A stretch of DNA of 6,223 bases, from assembly GCA_964438715.1 (NCBI GenBank), contig CAYTLQ010000108.1, positions 1 to 6,223 on the forward strand, read 5' to 3'. Shown in pieces: positions 1 through 6,165 of the stretch (the first letter of the stretch is position 1; each line of letters begins with the position of its first letter). This DNA is from CAYTLQ01 sp964438715 (GTDB taxonomy: Bacteria; Bacteroidota; Ignavibacteria; Ignavibacteriales; Ignavibacteriaceae). The notes beneath the pieces are model-generated. The model ran no database searches. It saw nothing but the letters and a program-made list of their open reading frames with translations, and was not told the DNA's origin. The position numbers and the translations under genes were made by a program.

Positions 1-150
1 AAAAATGTTTTCCAGTCACACGGAGAATGAGACAGGAGTATGTCAGGAACCTCACCTCAGTATGGGAGCATCAAGTCAATCAAAGCAAGCTTCAGCAAAC
101 CAAGACTTAAAATCACCGGCAAAACCTACGGTCAGAATACCTTCATGCAA
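1..150 (-). pseudogene. Eroded C-terminal tail of the E1-beta domain, in frame but with several stop codons
   Basis: Reading on in the same frame past the TAG at 151-153, the 50 codons to the window edge still spell a typical E1-beta C-terminus. They include LHEGILTVGF, WFAEACFD, LDAPILR, HTPVSFSV and LENIF. Compare the family pattern LHE..LTGGFGAEI.AWIAE.CF.YLDAPV.RV.S.DTPVPF. TGA codons interrupt it at 76-78, 52-54, 43-45 and 16-18, in addition to the TAG at 151-153. They sit where the family has Tyr, Val, Leu and similar residues. No insertion or deletion is needed to keep the alignment. Several sense changes are also radical, such as VGFAGDF where GGFGAEI is expected. The cause is unknown: a low-quality contig end, a mixed-strain consensus, or true decay. 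Homology to E1-beta is near certain; genuine pseudogene status is not. Confidence 0.6.
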
Positions 151-1926
151 CTAAAGTACCCTGCCGGTGTTTTTTTCTGATTCGCGAACAATTTCTTTAT
201 CCCACGGAAGCAAGGTTCGAAGGTCAATGATTTCTACTGAAGAACCGGTAATTTTCTTCACTGCATCAAGCGCCCAATGAACTCCCATGCCGTAAGTGAC
301 AATAGTGGCATCGTTCCCTTCTTTCACTATTTTTCCTTTGCCGATATCAACCGTATAATAACCTTCGGGTACAGGTCCGGTTAGTGAACGGTAGAGCGCT
401 TTATGTTCAAAAAACATCACCGGATTCGGGTCTTCAATCGAAGCAATCAACAAGCCTTTTGCATCATGCGGATCTGAAGGATAAACAACCTTCAGACCAG
501 GAGTGTGCGTAAACCATGCTTCATTAGATTGCGAATGATAAGGACCTGCTCCAACACCGCCACCTGAAGGCATCCTGATGACAACATCGGCATTTTGTCC
601 CCATCGATAATGTAGTTTTGCAAGGTTATTAACAATCTGATTAAATCCAACCGAAACAAAATCCGCAAATTGCATTTCTACTATTGCTTTTGAATTTTGC
701 AGAGAGTACCCCATCGCAGTTCCGATTATTGCTGATTCACAGAGAGGCGTATTCCTTACGCGCTCTTTACCGAATTCTTCTAAAAAGCCTTCAGTAATTT
801 TAAATACTCCACCATACTCTGCTATATCCTGACCCATAATTATAAGTCCGGGAAAAGCCTTCATTGCGTGATGAAGTGCGTCGGAGATTGCATTAACAAA
901 TCTCTTCTCTTTTACTTTACCCGCATTATGTACAGAGGATGAATTGTACGGAGCATAAACATCGCGTAGTTCTTCTTCAGTATCAGGAACAATACTATCT
1001 TCTTTAACGGCTCTTTCCCATTTTTCTTCAATCAGGCTTTTCAGTTGGGACTTTATTTCAGTAATTACTTCTTCAGTAAGAATTTTCTTTTTAAGAAGAA
1101 AATTTTCAAACACGAGAATCGGATCTTTTTTACCCCATTCTTCAAAAAGCTCTTTCGGTACATATTTCGTACCTGAAGCCTCCTCATGTCCTCTCATTCT
1201 GAAAGTAATTGCCTCAATGAGTACGGGGTGTGGTTTCTTCCTGATTTCTTCTGCATGTCTGCTGATTACCGAATGTACTTCAAGAATATTGTTTCCGTCA
1301 ACCTGTTCCGAAACAATGCCAAATGCTTTACTCCTATCAATCAGTTTCTCAAGTTTGTGTTGTGAAGATGTCGGTGTTGAAAGTCCGTAACCATTGTTTT
1401 CAATAACGAATATAACGGGCAGATCCCAAACAGCTGCGACATTAAGCGCTTCATAAAAATCGCCCTCGCTGGTACCGCCATCTCCGGTGAATGCTACAGT
1501 TACTTTTTTGCGGTGATGGATTTTATTATAAAGAGCAATACCATCGGCAACTGCTAATTGCGGCCCGAGATGTGAAATCATACCAACAATGTGGTGTTTC
1601 ATGGTTCCAAAATGAAAAGAACGATCACGGCCCTTTGTAAATCCGTTCTTTTTACCCTGAAACTGTGAGAACAGTGTATCAAGAGGAACATTTCGGGATG
1701 TAAAAATTCCAAGGTTTCTGATTAGAGTTAGTACATATTCATCCGAAGTGAGAGCGTGAGCCACACCAACGGATATTGCTTCCTGACCAATGCCGGAAAA
1801 CCATTTAGAAATCTTTCCCTGACGAAGCAGATTGAGCATTTTTTCCTCAATCATTCGTGGTTTTAAGAGTTCTTTATAAAATTTTAATAACTGGCTATCT
1901 TCGTACTTATACGAGTCAAAATTCAT
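151..1926 (-). CDS. Fused alpha/beta E1 component of a 2-oxo acid dehydrogenase (branched-chain type likely), C-terminally truncated
   Basis: This is the thiamine-diphosphate decarboxylase (E1) of a 2-oxo acid dehydrogenase complex, with both subunits in one chain. Residues about 10-320 are E1-alpha: the ThDP/Mg site runs from GDG (148-150) to ENN (176-178), and the active-site loop is RMRGHEEASG (243-252, His247). Residues about 341-520 are the E1-beta pyrimidine-binding domain, with the cofactor-activating Glu397 in TPLCESAIIG. The transketolase C-terminal domain begins near 535 (IIDLRTLLPWD, 566-576). HSQSNEAWF (464-472) and MFFEHKALYR (504-513) resemble branched-chain more than pyruvate E1-beta, so 2-oxoisovalerate is the likelier substrate; this is inference. 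The chain stops after GRVL at 591, whereas such fusions usually run to about 650-700 residues. Homology continues past the stop (see 1-150). The ATG at 1924-1926 fits the family N-terminus, but no Shine-Dalgarno is visible. Fused E1 proteins are common in Bacteroidota relatives. No E2 or E3 gene lies in the window. Confidence 0.93.
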   Translation of the reverse strand: MNFDSYKYEDSQLLKFYKELLKPRMIEEKMLNLLRQGKISKWFSGIGQEAISVGVAHALTSDEYVLTLIRNLGIFTSRNVPLDTLFSQFQGKKNGFTKGRDRSFHFGTMKHHIVGMISHLGPQLAVADGIALYNKIHHRKKVTVAFTGDGGTSEGDFYEALNVAAVWDLPVIFVIENNGYGLSTPTSSQHKLEKLIDRSKAFGIVSEQVDGNNILEVHSVISRHAEEIRKKPHPVLIEAITFRMRGHEEASGTKYVPKELFEEWGKKDPILVFENFLLKKKILTEEVITEIKSQLKSLIEEKWERAVKEDSIVPDTEEELRDVYAPYNSSSVHNAGKVKEKRFVNAISDALHHAMKAFPGLIIMGQDIAEYGGVFKITEGFLEEFGKERVRNTPLCESAIIGTAMGYSLQNSKAIVEMQFADFVSVGFNQIVNNLAKLHYRWGQNADVVIRMPSGGGVGAGPYHSQSNEAWFTHTPGLKVVYPSDPHDAKGLLIASIEDPNPVMFFEHKALYRSLTGPVPEGYYTVDIGKGKIVKEGNDATIVTYGMGVHWALDAVKKITGSSVEIIDLRTLLPWDKEIVRESEKNTGRVL

Positions 1927-1966
1927 CTGGTAAAACTTAAAAAAAATAGAATTTTAAAGATACGAA
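1927..1966 (-). other. Short AT-rich spacer upstream of the E1 gene
   Basis: These 40 bases separate the TGA of the MgtC/DUF4010 gene from the ATG of the E1 gene. On the minus strand they hold TATCTTTA, one mismatch from the Bacteroidota -7 pattern TAnnTTTG, and a run of eight T (1939-1946). There is no GC-rich stem in front of the T run, so it is not a convincing terminator. No Shine-Dalgarno is visible before the E1 ATG. The spacer allows either read-through from the upstream operon or a weak separate promoter. Confidence 0.3.
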
Positions 1967-3280
1967 TCAGAAAGTCATTAAAACAATGAGGATAATTCCG
2001 GACAAAATTGCCAGAATACCAAACCCCCTGATAGTAATCGATCGAAGAACTCCTGCCCCTAAAAATGCAGCTATTATTGCCTTGGTAATTGTGTTTGCGA
2101 GAAGCGCAATTATTATTGAATTTACCGCAACTTCTTCCTTCAATCCGTCCTTGGCAAGTTGAGACATTGTTAATGTAATTGCATCAATATTCGTAAGACC
2201 GGCCATTACACTAACAAGGTATGCCCCGTTATTCCCAAAATAAACCTGTGAAAGTTTAGAGAGAAATAAGACTACTCCAAACACCAATCCGAAAAAGAGC
2301 GCAGATTTTAATTCAAATGGATTTTTCAATGACATACCGCTTATAGCAGAACTTGAGATCTTTTTCCAATAAAATATACTTACCACTGTTCCGCAAAGTA
2401 AGAGCAGTGCCAGAGGAATTATTAATTTAACAGATAGAGAAGGATTAACTACCAGCACCTCAAGATAAACTTTTAAGTAAACAACTGTGGTTGCAAGTAT
2501 TATACCTACCCCATAATTCGAGGCAAGATTCTCACTTTCTTTACTCTTCTTCGAAAAAGAATATGTCACGGCCGTACTTGACACAAAACCGCCAAATATT
2601 GCCGTGTAGGAAATACCCTTTTTATAACCAATAAATTTTGTTAAGAGATAGCCAATAAAACTGATACCGGCAATAAAAATGATCATGTACCATATCAGCC
2701 GAAGATTAATTAACTGATACGGTCCAAATGACTCATTGGGTAGTAGAGGTAAGACTATTATAGTAACCAACCCTAACTTTATAGTGGCGAATATATCTTC
2801 CTCTGTAATTTTCTCTACAAACTGATGTAATTGCAGTTTTAAGGACAAAAGTAAAGCAATGAAAACTGCGGCAATAGCTGCAATTTGCATGTAATTCCAA
2901 TACACAAGCGAGCCAAGAATAAATACAAGTACAGCGCTAACCTCAGAGGTCATTCCCATTCTGCCATCGCCCGAGCTTCGGTAATAGGAAATGCCCACAA
3001 GAAAGGAGAAAAGGATGAAAAAAGCGATAAACACACTAATATCACTAAATGAGGAAATGAACGCTCCTAAAAATCCCCATAATGCAATGAGAGGATAGGT
3101 TCTGATACCGGCAAAGATTTTTTCATCCTTCGCTTTCGAGTGCTCGCGTTCCAACCCGATAACTACGCCTATCAATAACGCAATGCTTAGTTTTTGTACA
3201 AGGAGGAATAACTCTTCGTAAGAAATATTATTCCTTAATGCACTGACAAAATCGGGTAAAAAATGAAAGTCCTGATTCAA
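1967..3280 (-). CDS. MgtC/SapB-family + DUF4010 multi-spanning inner-membrane protein
   Basis: This is an integral membrane protein of unknown substrate; the family is loosely tied to Mg2+/ion homeostasis. Residues about 28-155 form the MgtC/SapB domain, with GLERE (42-46), GIRTYPLIALWGFLGA (58-73) and five hydrophobic segments. Residues about 165-437 match DUF4010, with signature stretches GGFVSSTAVTYSFS (230-243) and AGLTNIDAITLTMSQLAKDG (360-379). These two stretches belong to an internal repeat with a 130-residue offset. I count about 12 membrane helices, with basic loops alternating as the positive-inside rule requires. The length of 437 fits MgtC-DUF4010 fusions. The start is uncertain. 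The first usable codon is TTG (3278-3280), directly after an in-frame TAA and with no ribosome site. An ATT at 3224-3226 (residue 19) lies behind AAGGA. No ATG occurs before the first membrane segment. It follows qmcA by 17 bases, suggesting co-transcription. Confidence 0.88.
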   Translation of the reverse strand: MNQDFHFLPDFVSALRNNISYEELFLLVQKLSIALLIGVVIGLEREHSKAKDEKIFAGIRTYPLIALWGFLGAFISSFSDISVFIAFFILFSFLVGISYYRSSGDGRMGMTSEVSAVLVFILGSLVYWNYMQIAAIAAVFIALLLSLKLQLHQFVEKITEEDIFATIKLGLVTIIVLPLLPNESFGPYQLINLRLIWYMIIFIAGISFIGYLLTKFIGYKKGISYTAIFGGFVSSTAVTYSFSKKSKESENLASNYGVGIILATTVVYLKVYLEVLVVNPSLSVKLIIPLALLLLCGTVVSIFYWKKISSSAISGMSLKNPFELKSALFFGLVFGVVLFLSKLSQVYFGNNGAYLVSVMAGLTNIDAITLTMSQLAKDGLKEEVAVNSIIIALLANTITKAIIAAFLGAGVLRSITIRGFGILAILSGIILIVLMTF

Positions 3281-3297
3281 TTATACAGAGGCGTAAT

Positions 3298-4224
3298 TTA
3301 TTTAGTATTACTGGTTTCCTTGATTATATTCATTGCAGTCGAGATTACTGAAGCCATGTCAGCCATGTTAGAGGGAATTATCATTGTATTATTTACCTTA
3401 GCCAGTTTACCAAATTCAGTGATATATTGTTCCGCGACACGAAGGTTTACCGCTTTCATTCCACCTTCTTCATTTATTGCTGTAGCAATTTCTCTTATTC
3501 CTTTTGCCGTTGCCATAGCCACACGCTCAATTTCCTGCGCCCGACCTTCTGCCTCATTAATACGCTTTTGTTTCTCCCCCTCCGATTTGGCAATCATTTC
3601 CTGTTTTTCACCCTCAGCTCGATTAATTTTTGCTTGCTTCTCACCTTCCGATTCCGCAATAAGAGCTCGCTTTTCGCGTTCAGCACGCATTTGTTTCTCC
3701 ATTGCATCCTTTATACTCTGCGGAGGTACGATGTTTTTTACTTCGTAACGGGTCACCTTTACACCCCATGGCTCCGATGCCTTATCCACAGCATCAACAA
3801 TAGCACTGTTAATTGATTCTCTCTCTTCGAATGATTTATCAAGCTCGAGTTTACCAATGACACTTCTCATAGTTGTTTGGGCAAGCTGTGTTGCAGCAAA
3901 TTGATAGTTATTTATTCCGTAGGAGGCTTTCATAGGGTCAATTACCTGAAGATATAATATCCCATCAACCTCAACAGCAATATTATCACGGGTGATGCAT
4001 ATCTGAGAAGGTACATCTATGGCCTGCTCTTTCAATGTATGTTTATATGCCACTTTATCAATAAATGGCATTAAAATATGAAAACCGGCATCCAATGTAG
4101 AATTGTATTTTCCAAGCCGTTCTATTATAAATGCAGACCTTTGGGGAACTATCCTGATAGTTCTGATAAACAGGATGAATACAAAAATTATTACACCGAC
4201 GAGAACCGGAACTAATGCATCCAT
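3298..4224 (-). CDS. qmcA: SPFH/stomatin-like membrane protein, QmcA type
   Basis: This is a membrane-anchored SPFH (band 7/prohibitin-homology) protein of the bacterial stomatin/QmcA group. Such proteins oligomerise on the membrane and organise microdomains or assist membrane proteolysis. Residues 3-20 form one hydrophobic anchor. The SPFH domain spans about 22-185, with IVPQRSAFIIERLGKY (25-40), LDAGFHILMPFIDKVAY (44-60) and VKNIVPPQSIKDAMEKQMRAE (around 162-182). A charged coiled-coil follows, with an 11-residue repeat at 192, 203, 214 and 225. A weakly hydrophobic C-terminal region ends at 308. The length matches QmcA/YbbK (about 305). The ATG (4222-4224) is set by AAGGA at 4231-4235, which overlaps the TAA of nfeD; the intergenic gap is only 9 bases. 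The NfeD-SPFH pairing is the classic context (ybbJ-qmcA in E. coli). It could equally be called a stomatin or paraslipin; the SPFH assignment itself is secure. Confidence 0.93.
   Translation of the reverse strand: MDALVPVLVGVIIFVFILFIRTIRIVPQRSAFIIERLGKYNSTLDAGFHILMPFIDKVAYKHTLKEQAIDVPSQICITRDNIAVEVDGILYLQVIDPMKASYGINNYQFAATQLAQTTMRSVIGKLELDKSFEERESINSAIVDAVDKASEPWGVKVTRYEVKNIVPPQSIKDAMEKQMRAEREKRALIAESEGEKQAKINRAEGEKQEMIAKSEGEKQKRINEAEGRAQEIERVAMATAKGIREIATAINEEGGMKAVNLRVAEQYITEFGKLAKVNNTMIIPSNMADMASVISTAMNIIKETSNTK
3520..3651 (-). repeat. Four 11-residue coiled-coil repeats within qmcA
   Basis: Residues 192-235 of the SPFH protein contain four units at an exact 11-residue (33-base) spacing: SEGEKQAKINR, AEGEKQEMIAK, SEGEKQKRINE and AEGRAQEIERV. 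The hendecad period is typical of right-handed or straight coiled-coils in stomatin-like proteins and supports oligomerisation. At DNA level the repeats have diverged, so recombination between them is unlikely to be frequent. Confidence 0.85.
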
Positions 4225-4230
4225 ATATAA

Positions 4231-4235
4231 TCCTT
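4231..4235 (-). promoter_or_regulatory. Ribosome binding site of qmcA, overlapping the nfeD stop
   Basis: The minus strand reads TAAGGATTATATATG. AAGGA is a good anti-16S match six bases before the ATG, and its first two A residues belong to the nfeD stop codon. This fixes the qmcA start and suggests translational coupling with nfeD. Confidence 0.75.
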
Positions 4236-4695
4236 AATGAATTGATTTAACTTTTAAAGTGATGTTTTCTTTTGCCACGACCTCTGCTGTTTCACCTTCT
4301 TTTATCTCAGTCTCGGCTTCAGCGCTCCAGACCGACCCATAGAGTTCGACCTTTCCACGGTTCGGAGGAATGATCGCTTCACGCACAATAACCTTTTTTC
4401 CGGTGAAATCATCCAGATTTTTATCAGGGTTTTCTTTACCCTGCCGATATCCTTCAAACAGTATTGTAAACTTTTTTCGTAAAAAATAGAGAGAAGAAAC
4501 CGATGTAATCAAAAAGATAGTTAGTTGCCAGGCAAGTGTAAGATCAAAGACAATAGTAACAATTGCAGTTATCCATGCGCCAAGACCGAAAAAAAATAAT
4601 ATTAAACCGGGAGCAGCTAATTCGAGAAGAAAAATAATTAAACCAAAAAAGAACCAAATAACAGGCGGGGAAATAATGTCAAAGATATTGTCCAT
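4234..4695 (-). CDS. nfeD: NfeD-family membrane protein, short form (NfeD1b/YbbJ-like)
   Basis: This is a short NfeD protein of 153 residues from the ATG at 4693-4695. It is the membrane partner of SPFH/stomatin proteins, thought to bind or stabilise their assemblies. Three hydrophobic segments lie at about residues 10-27, 29-48 and 52-71. A soluble OB-fold-like C-terminal domain follows (about 98-150), with FTGKKVIVREAI, GKVELYGSVWSAEAE and EGETAEVVAKENITLKV in the usual order. It lacks the N-terminal ClpP-like serine protease of long NfeD proteins, and the length matches E. coli YbbJ (about 150). A GTG at 4729-4731 would add 12 residues (LFLYSINHRCS). I reject it because AGGTG sits four bases before the ATG and a possible promoter overlaps the extension. 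Its stop is 9 bases from the qmcA start. Confidence 0.88.
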   Translation of the reverse strand: MDNIFDIISPPVIWFFFGLIIFLLELAAPGLILFFFGLGAWITAIVTIVFDLTLAWQLTIFLITSVSSLYFLRKKFTILFEGYRQGKENPDKNLDDFTGKKVIVREAIIPPNRGKVELYGSVWSAEAETEIKEGETAEVVAKENITLKVKSIH

Positions 4696-4699
4696 AGAA

Positions 4700-4704
4700 C
4701 ACCT
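4700..4704 (-). promoter_or_regulatory. Ribosome binding site of nfeD
   Basis: The minus strand reads AGGTG, four bases before ATG (AGGTGTTCTATG). The spacing is slightly short but acceptable. It supports the ATG at 4693-4695 over the upstream GTG at 4729-4731, which has no such site. Confidence 0.55.
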
Positions 4705-4709
4705 ATGAT

Positions 4710-4738
4710 TTATGCTATACAAAAATAGCACTTTTCAA
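4710..4738 (-). promoter_or_regulatory. Candidate promoter for the nfeD-qmcA-MgtC/DUF4010 unit
   Basis: Two overlapping weak candidates are visible on the minus strand. TATTTTTG (4720-4727) matches the Bacteroidota -7 pattern TAnnTTTG exactly, but I find no TTG box at the usual 19-21 base distance upstream. TTGAAA (4733-4738) with CATAAA (4709-4714) at an 18-base spacing is a partial sigma-70-like pair. Either would start transcription just upstream of the nfeD ribosome site. This is pattern matching only, in an AT-rich spacer where chance hits are common. Confidence 0.3.
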
Positions 4739-4761
4739 CTACAATCATTGTTGAAATAACT

Positions 4762-4797
4762 ATCGAAATACCCTTAAATGTTAAATAGGGATTCGAC
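4762..4797. repeat. Imperfect inverted repeat between the aldehyde dehydrogenase gene and nfeD
   Basis: On the minus strand GTCGAA (4792-4797) can pair with TTCGAT (4762-4767) including one G-U pair. Inside these, CCCT (4787-4790) pairs with AGGG (4771-4774) across an AT-rich loop, with a small asymmetric bulge between the two stems. It begins three bases after the aldehyde dehydrogenase stop. No U-run follows, so it is not a canonical intrinsic terminator. It may act as an RNA 3'-end stabiliser or weak attenuator, or it may be chance. Confidence 0.35.
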
Positions 4798-4800
4798 AAT

Positions 4801-6165
4801 TCATTTTACATAAACGGTTTTTATGTTAACAAATTCGCGAATTCCATAAAGCGAAAGTTCACGCCCGAATCCTGAATCTTTTATTCCGCCAAAGGGTAAA
4901 CGCGGATCTGAACGAACAAAAGTGTTCACAAAGCAACTGCCGGCATTAAGTAAATATTTTGCTACTCGTTTCCCCTTATCGGAATCTGAGGTAAACACTG
5001 CCGCACCTAAACCGAAAACGGTATCATTGGCGATCGTAAATGCATCAGCCTCATCTTCGGCTTTGATTATTGCCGCAACAGGCCCAAAAAGTTCTTCATC
5101 ATACGCCGGCATCCCTTTCTTTACATTTGTAATTATTGTAGGAGGGTACCAGGCTCCGTCTAAATCCGGAATATATCCGCCGCTGATAATTTTTGCTCCC
5201 AACGCAACACTATCTGTTACCTGTTTATGTAGTTCATCGCGAAGATCAGTCCGTGCCTGGGGTCCTATATGATACTGTGGATCCATCGGATCTCCCATCA
5301 ATCGTTTTTCCATTTCAGTCTTGAATGCAGAAATAAATTGTTCATAGATTTGTGACTCAACGATAAATCTTTTTGCGGCAATACAACTCTGTCCACCGTT
5401 TATTAGACGGGCGGTAACACAACTCTGAACCGTCTCTGCAATGTTTGCATCTTGAAGAATGATATATGGATCGCTCCCGCCAAGTTCCAAAACCGCCTTC
5501 TTCAAATGATATCCGGCCGCCTCACCAACCGATCTGCCGGCAGGAGTACTGCCCGTGATACTAACAGCTTTAATTGCCGGATGCGCTATAATTGACCTGA
5601 CGCTACTGCCAGGGATCAAGATAGAACTAAATTCCCCCTTCTGAAAACCTGCCTCATTAAATATTTTTTCTATTGCAAGTGAACAACCACTTACATTAGA
5701 AGCATGTTTCAAAATCACCGTGTTTCCTGCCATTAATGTCGGGCAGGCAAAACGAAAAACCTGCCAGAAAGGAAAATTCCACGGCATTACACCCAGTATT
5801 ATTCCTAATGGACGAAATGCAACTAAACTCTCCGTTGCATCAGTTTTAATAAATTCATCCGATAGAAATTTTTCCGCATTTTCTGCATAATACTCTGCGA
5901 CCCATGCACATTTCTCTATTTCTGCTTTTGACTGAAGTATGGGCTTACCCATTTCATTAGTCATTAACTCTGCGTATTCCTGAAGTTTGTTCCGTAGAAT
6001 TTCCGCCACTCTCTGCATTCTGCGGGTTCGTTCATCGAAAGAGGTGAATTGATATTTTTCAAACATCCTTGCGGATAAATCGATAATATCTGCAACATAC
6101 TGCGCTGAATGTTCTTCGTATCCGGCAATGGTTTTATTATTGGTTGGATTAATTGATAACAGCAT
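4801..6165 (-). CDS. NAD(P)-dependent aldehyde dehydrogenase, Sad/YneI (GabD1-like) succinate-semialdehyde dehydrogenase type
   Basis: This is a cytosolic aldehyde dehydrogenase, complete at 454 residues. It probably oxidises succinate semialdehyde to succinate in GABA/4-aminobutyrate-type catabolism. The catalytic set is present: MPWNFPFW with oxyanion Asn130, cofactor-binding ILKHA (Lys153), the nucleotide loop TGSTPAG (204-210), general base Glu227 in LELGGSDPYII, and nucleophile Cys261 in GGQSCIAAKRF. DEELFGPVAA (356-365) binds the nicotinamide ribose. The short length and the stretches LGGSDPYII, DLRDELHKQV (307-316) and SGFGRELSLYGIREF (431-445) match the Sad/YneI/GabD1 subgroup rather than the longer GabD group. 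The substrate is inferred from subgroup and could be another semialdehyde. The ATG at 6163-6165 gives the typical N-terminus (SINPTNNKTIAGY) but has no visible Shine-Dalgarno. It is separated from nfeD by 105 bases, so it is probably a separate transcript. Confidence 0.92.
   Translation of the reverse strand: MLLSINPTNNKTIAGYEEHSAQYVADIIDLSARMFEKYQFTSFDERTRRMQRVAEILRNKLQEYAELMTNEMGKPILQSKAEIEKCAWVAEYYAENAEKFLSDEFIKTDATESLVAFRPLGIILGVMPWNFPFWQVFRFACPTLMAGNTVILKHASNVSGCSLAIEKIFNEAGFQKGEFSSILIPGSSVRSIIAHPAIKAVSITGSTPAGRSVGEAAGYHLKKAVLELGGSDPYIILQDANIAETVQSCVTARLINGGQSCIAAKRFIVESQIYEQFISAFKTEMEKRLMGDPMDPQYHIGPQARTDLRDELHKQVTDSVALGAKIISGGYIPDLDGAWYPPTIITNVKKGMPAYDEELFGPVAAIIKAEDEADAFTIANDTVFGLGAAVFTSDSDKGKRVAKYLLNAGSCFVNTFVRSDPRLPFGGIKDSGFGRELSLYGIREFVNIKTVYVK

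Noticed and set aside
1..153. Stop-codon recoding (TGA read as an amino acid) to extend the E1 protein
   Set aside because: The first break is TAG, not TGA. TGA is the normal stop of the MgtC/DUF4010 gene (1967-1969) and the aldehyde dehydrogenase (4801-4803), and no other gene here needs read-through.
1927..1966. Intrinsic terminator upstream of the E1 gene, suggested by a run of eight T on the minus strand
   Set aside because: There is no GC-rich stem before the run; the only pairing is a weak TAAAA/TTTTA.
3263..3748. Plus-strand open frame of 161 codons antisense to the qmcA coding region
   Set aside because: It lies wholly opposite well-supported SPFH coding sequence. Its repeated Ser/Phe/Cys-rich stretches are the antisense image of the 11-residue repeats, and it has no recognisable domain.
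3427..3816. Plus-strand open frame of 129 codons antisense to qmcA
   Set aside because: It is a second antisense shadow of the same region in another frame, rich in Cys, His and Phe, with no domain or ribosome site.
1967..4731. A defence or other novel multi-gene system built on the SPFH protein
   Set aside because: The SPFH protein is an ordinary QmcA type beside a short NfeD. No nuclease, TIR, ATPase or effector domain is present, so the housekeeping membrane reading fits better.
4922..5272. Plus-strand open frame of 116 codons inside the aldehyde dehydrogenase gene
   Set aside because: It is antisense to conserved catalytic-domain sequence and has no homology or start signals of its own.
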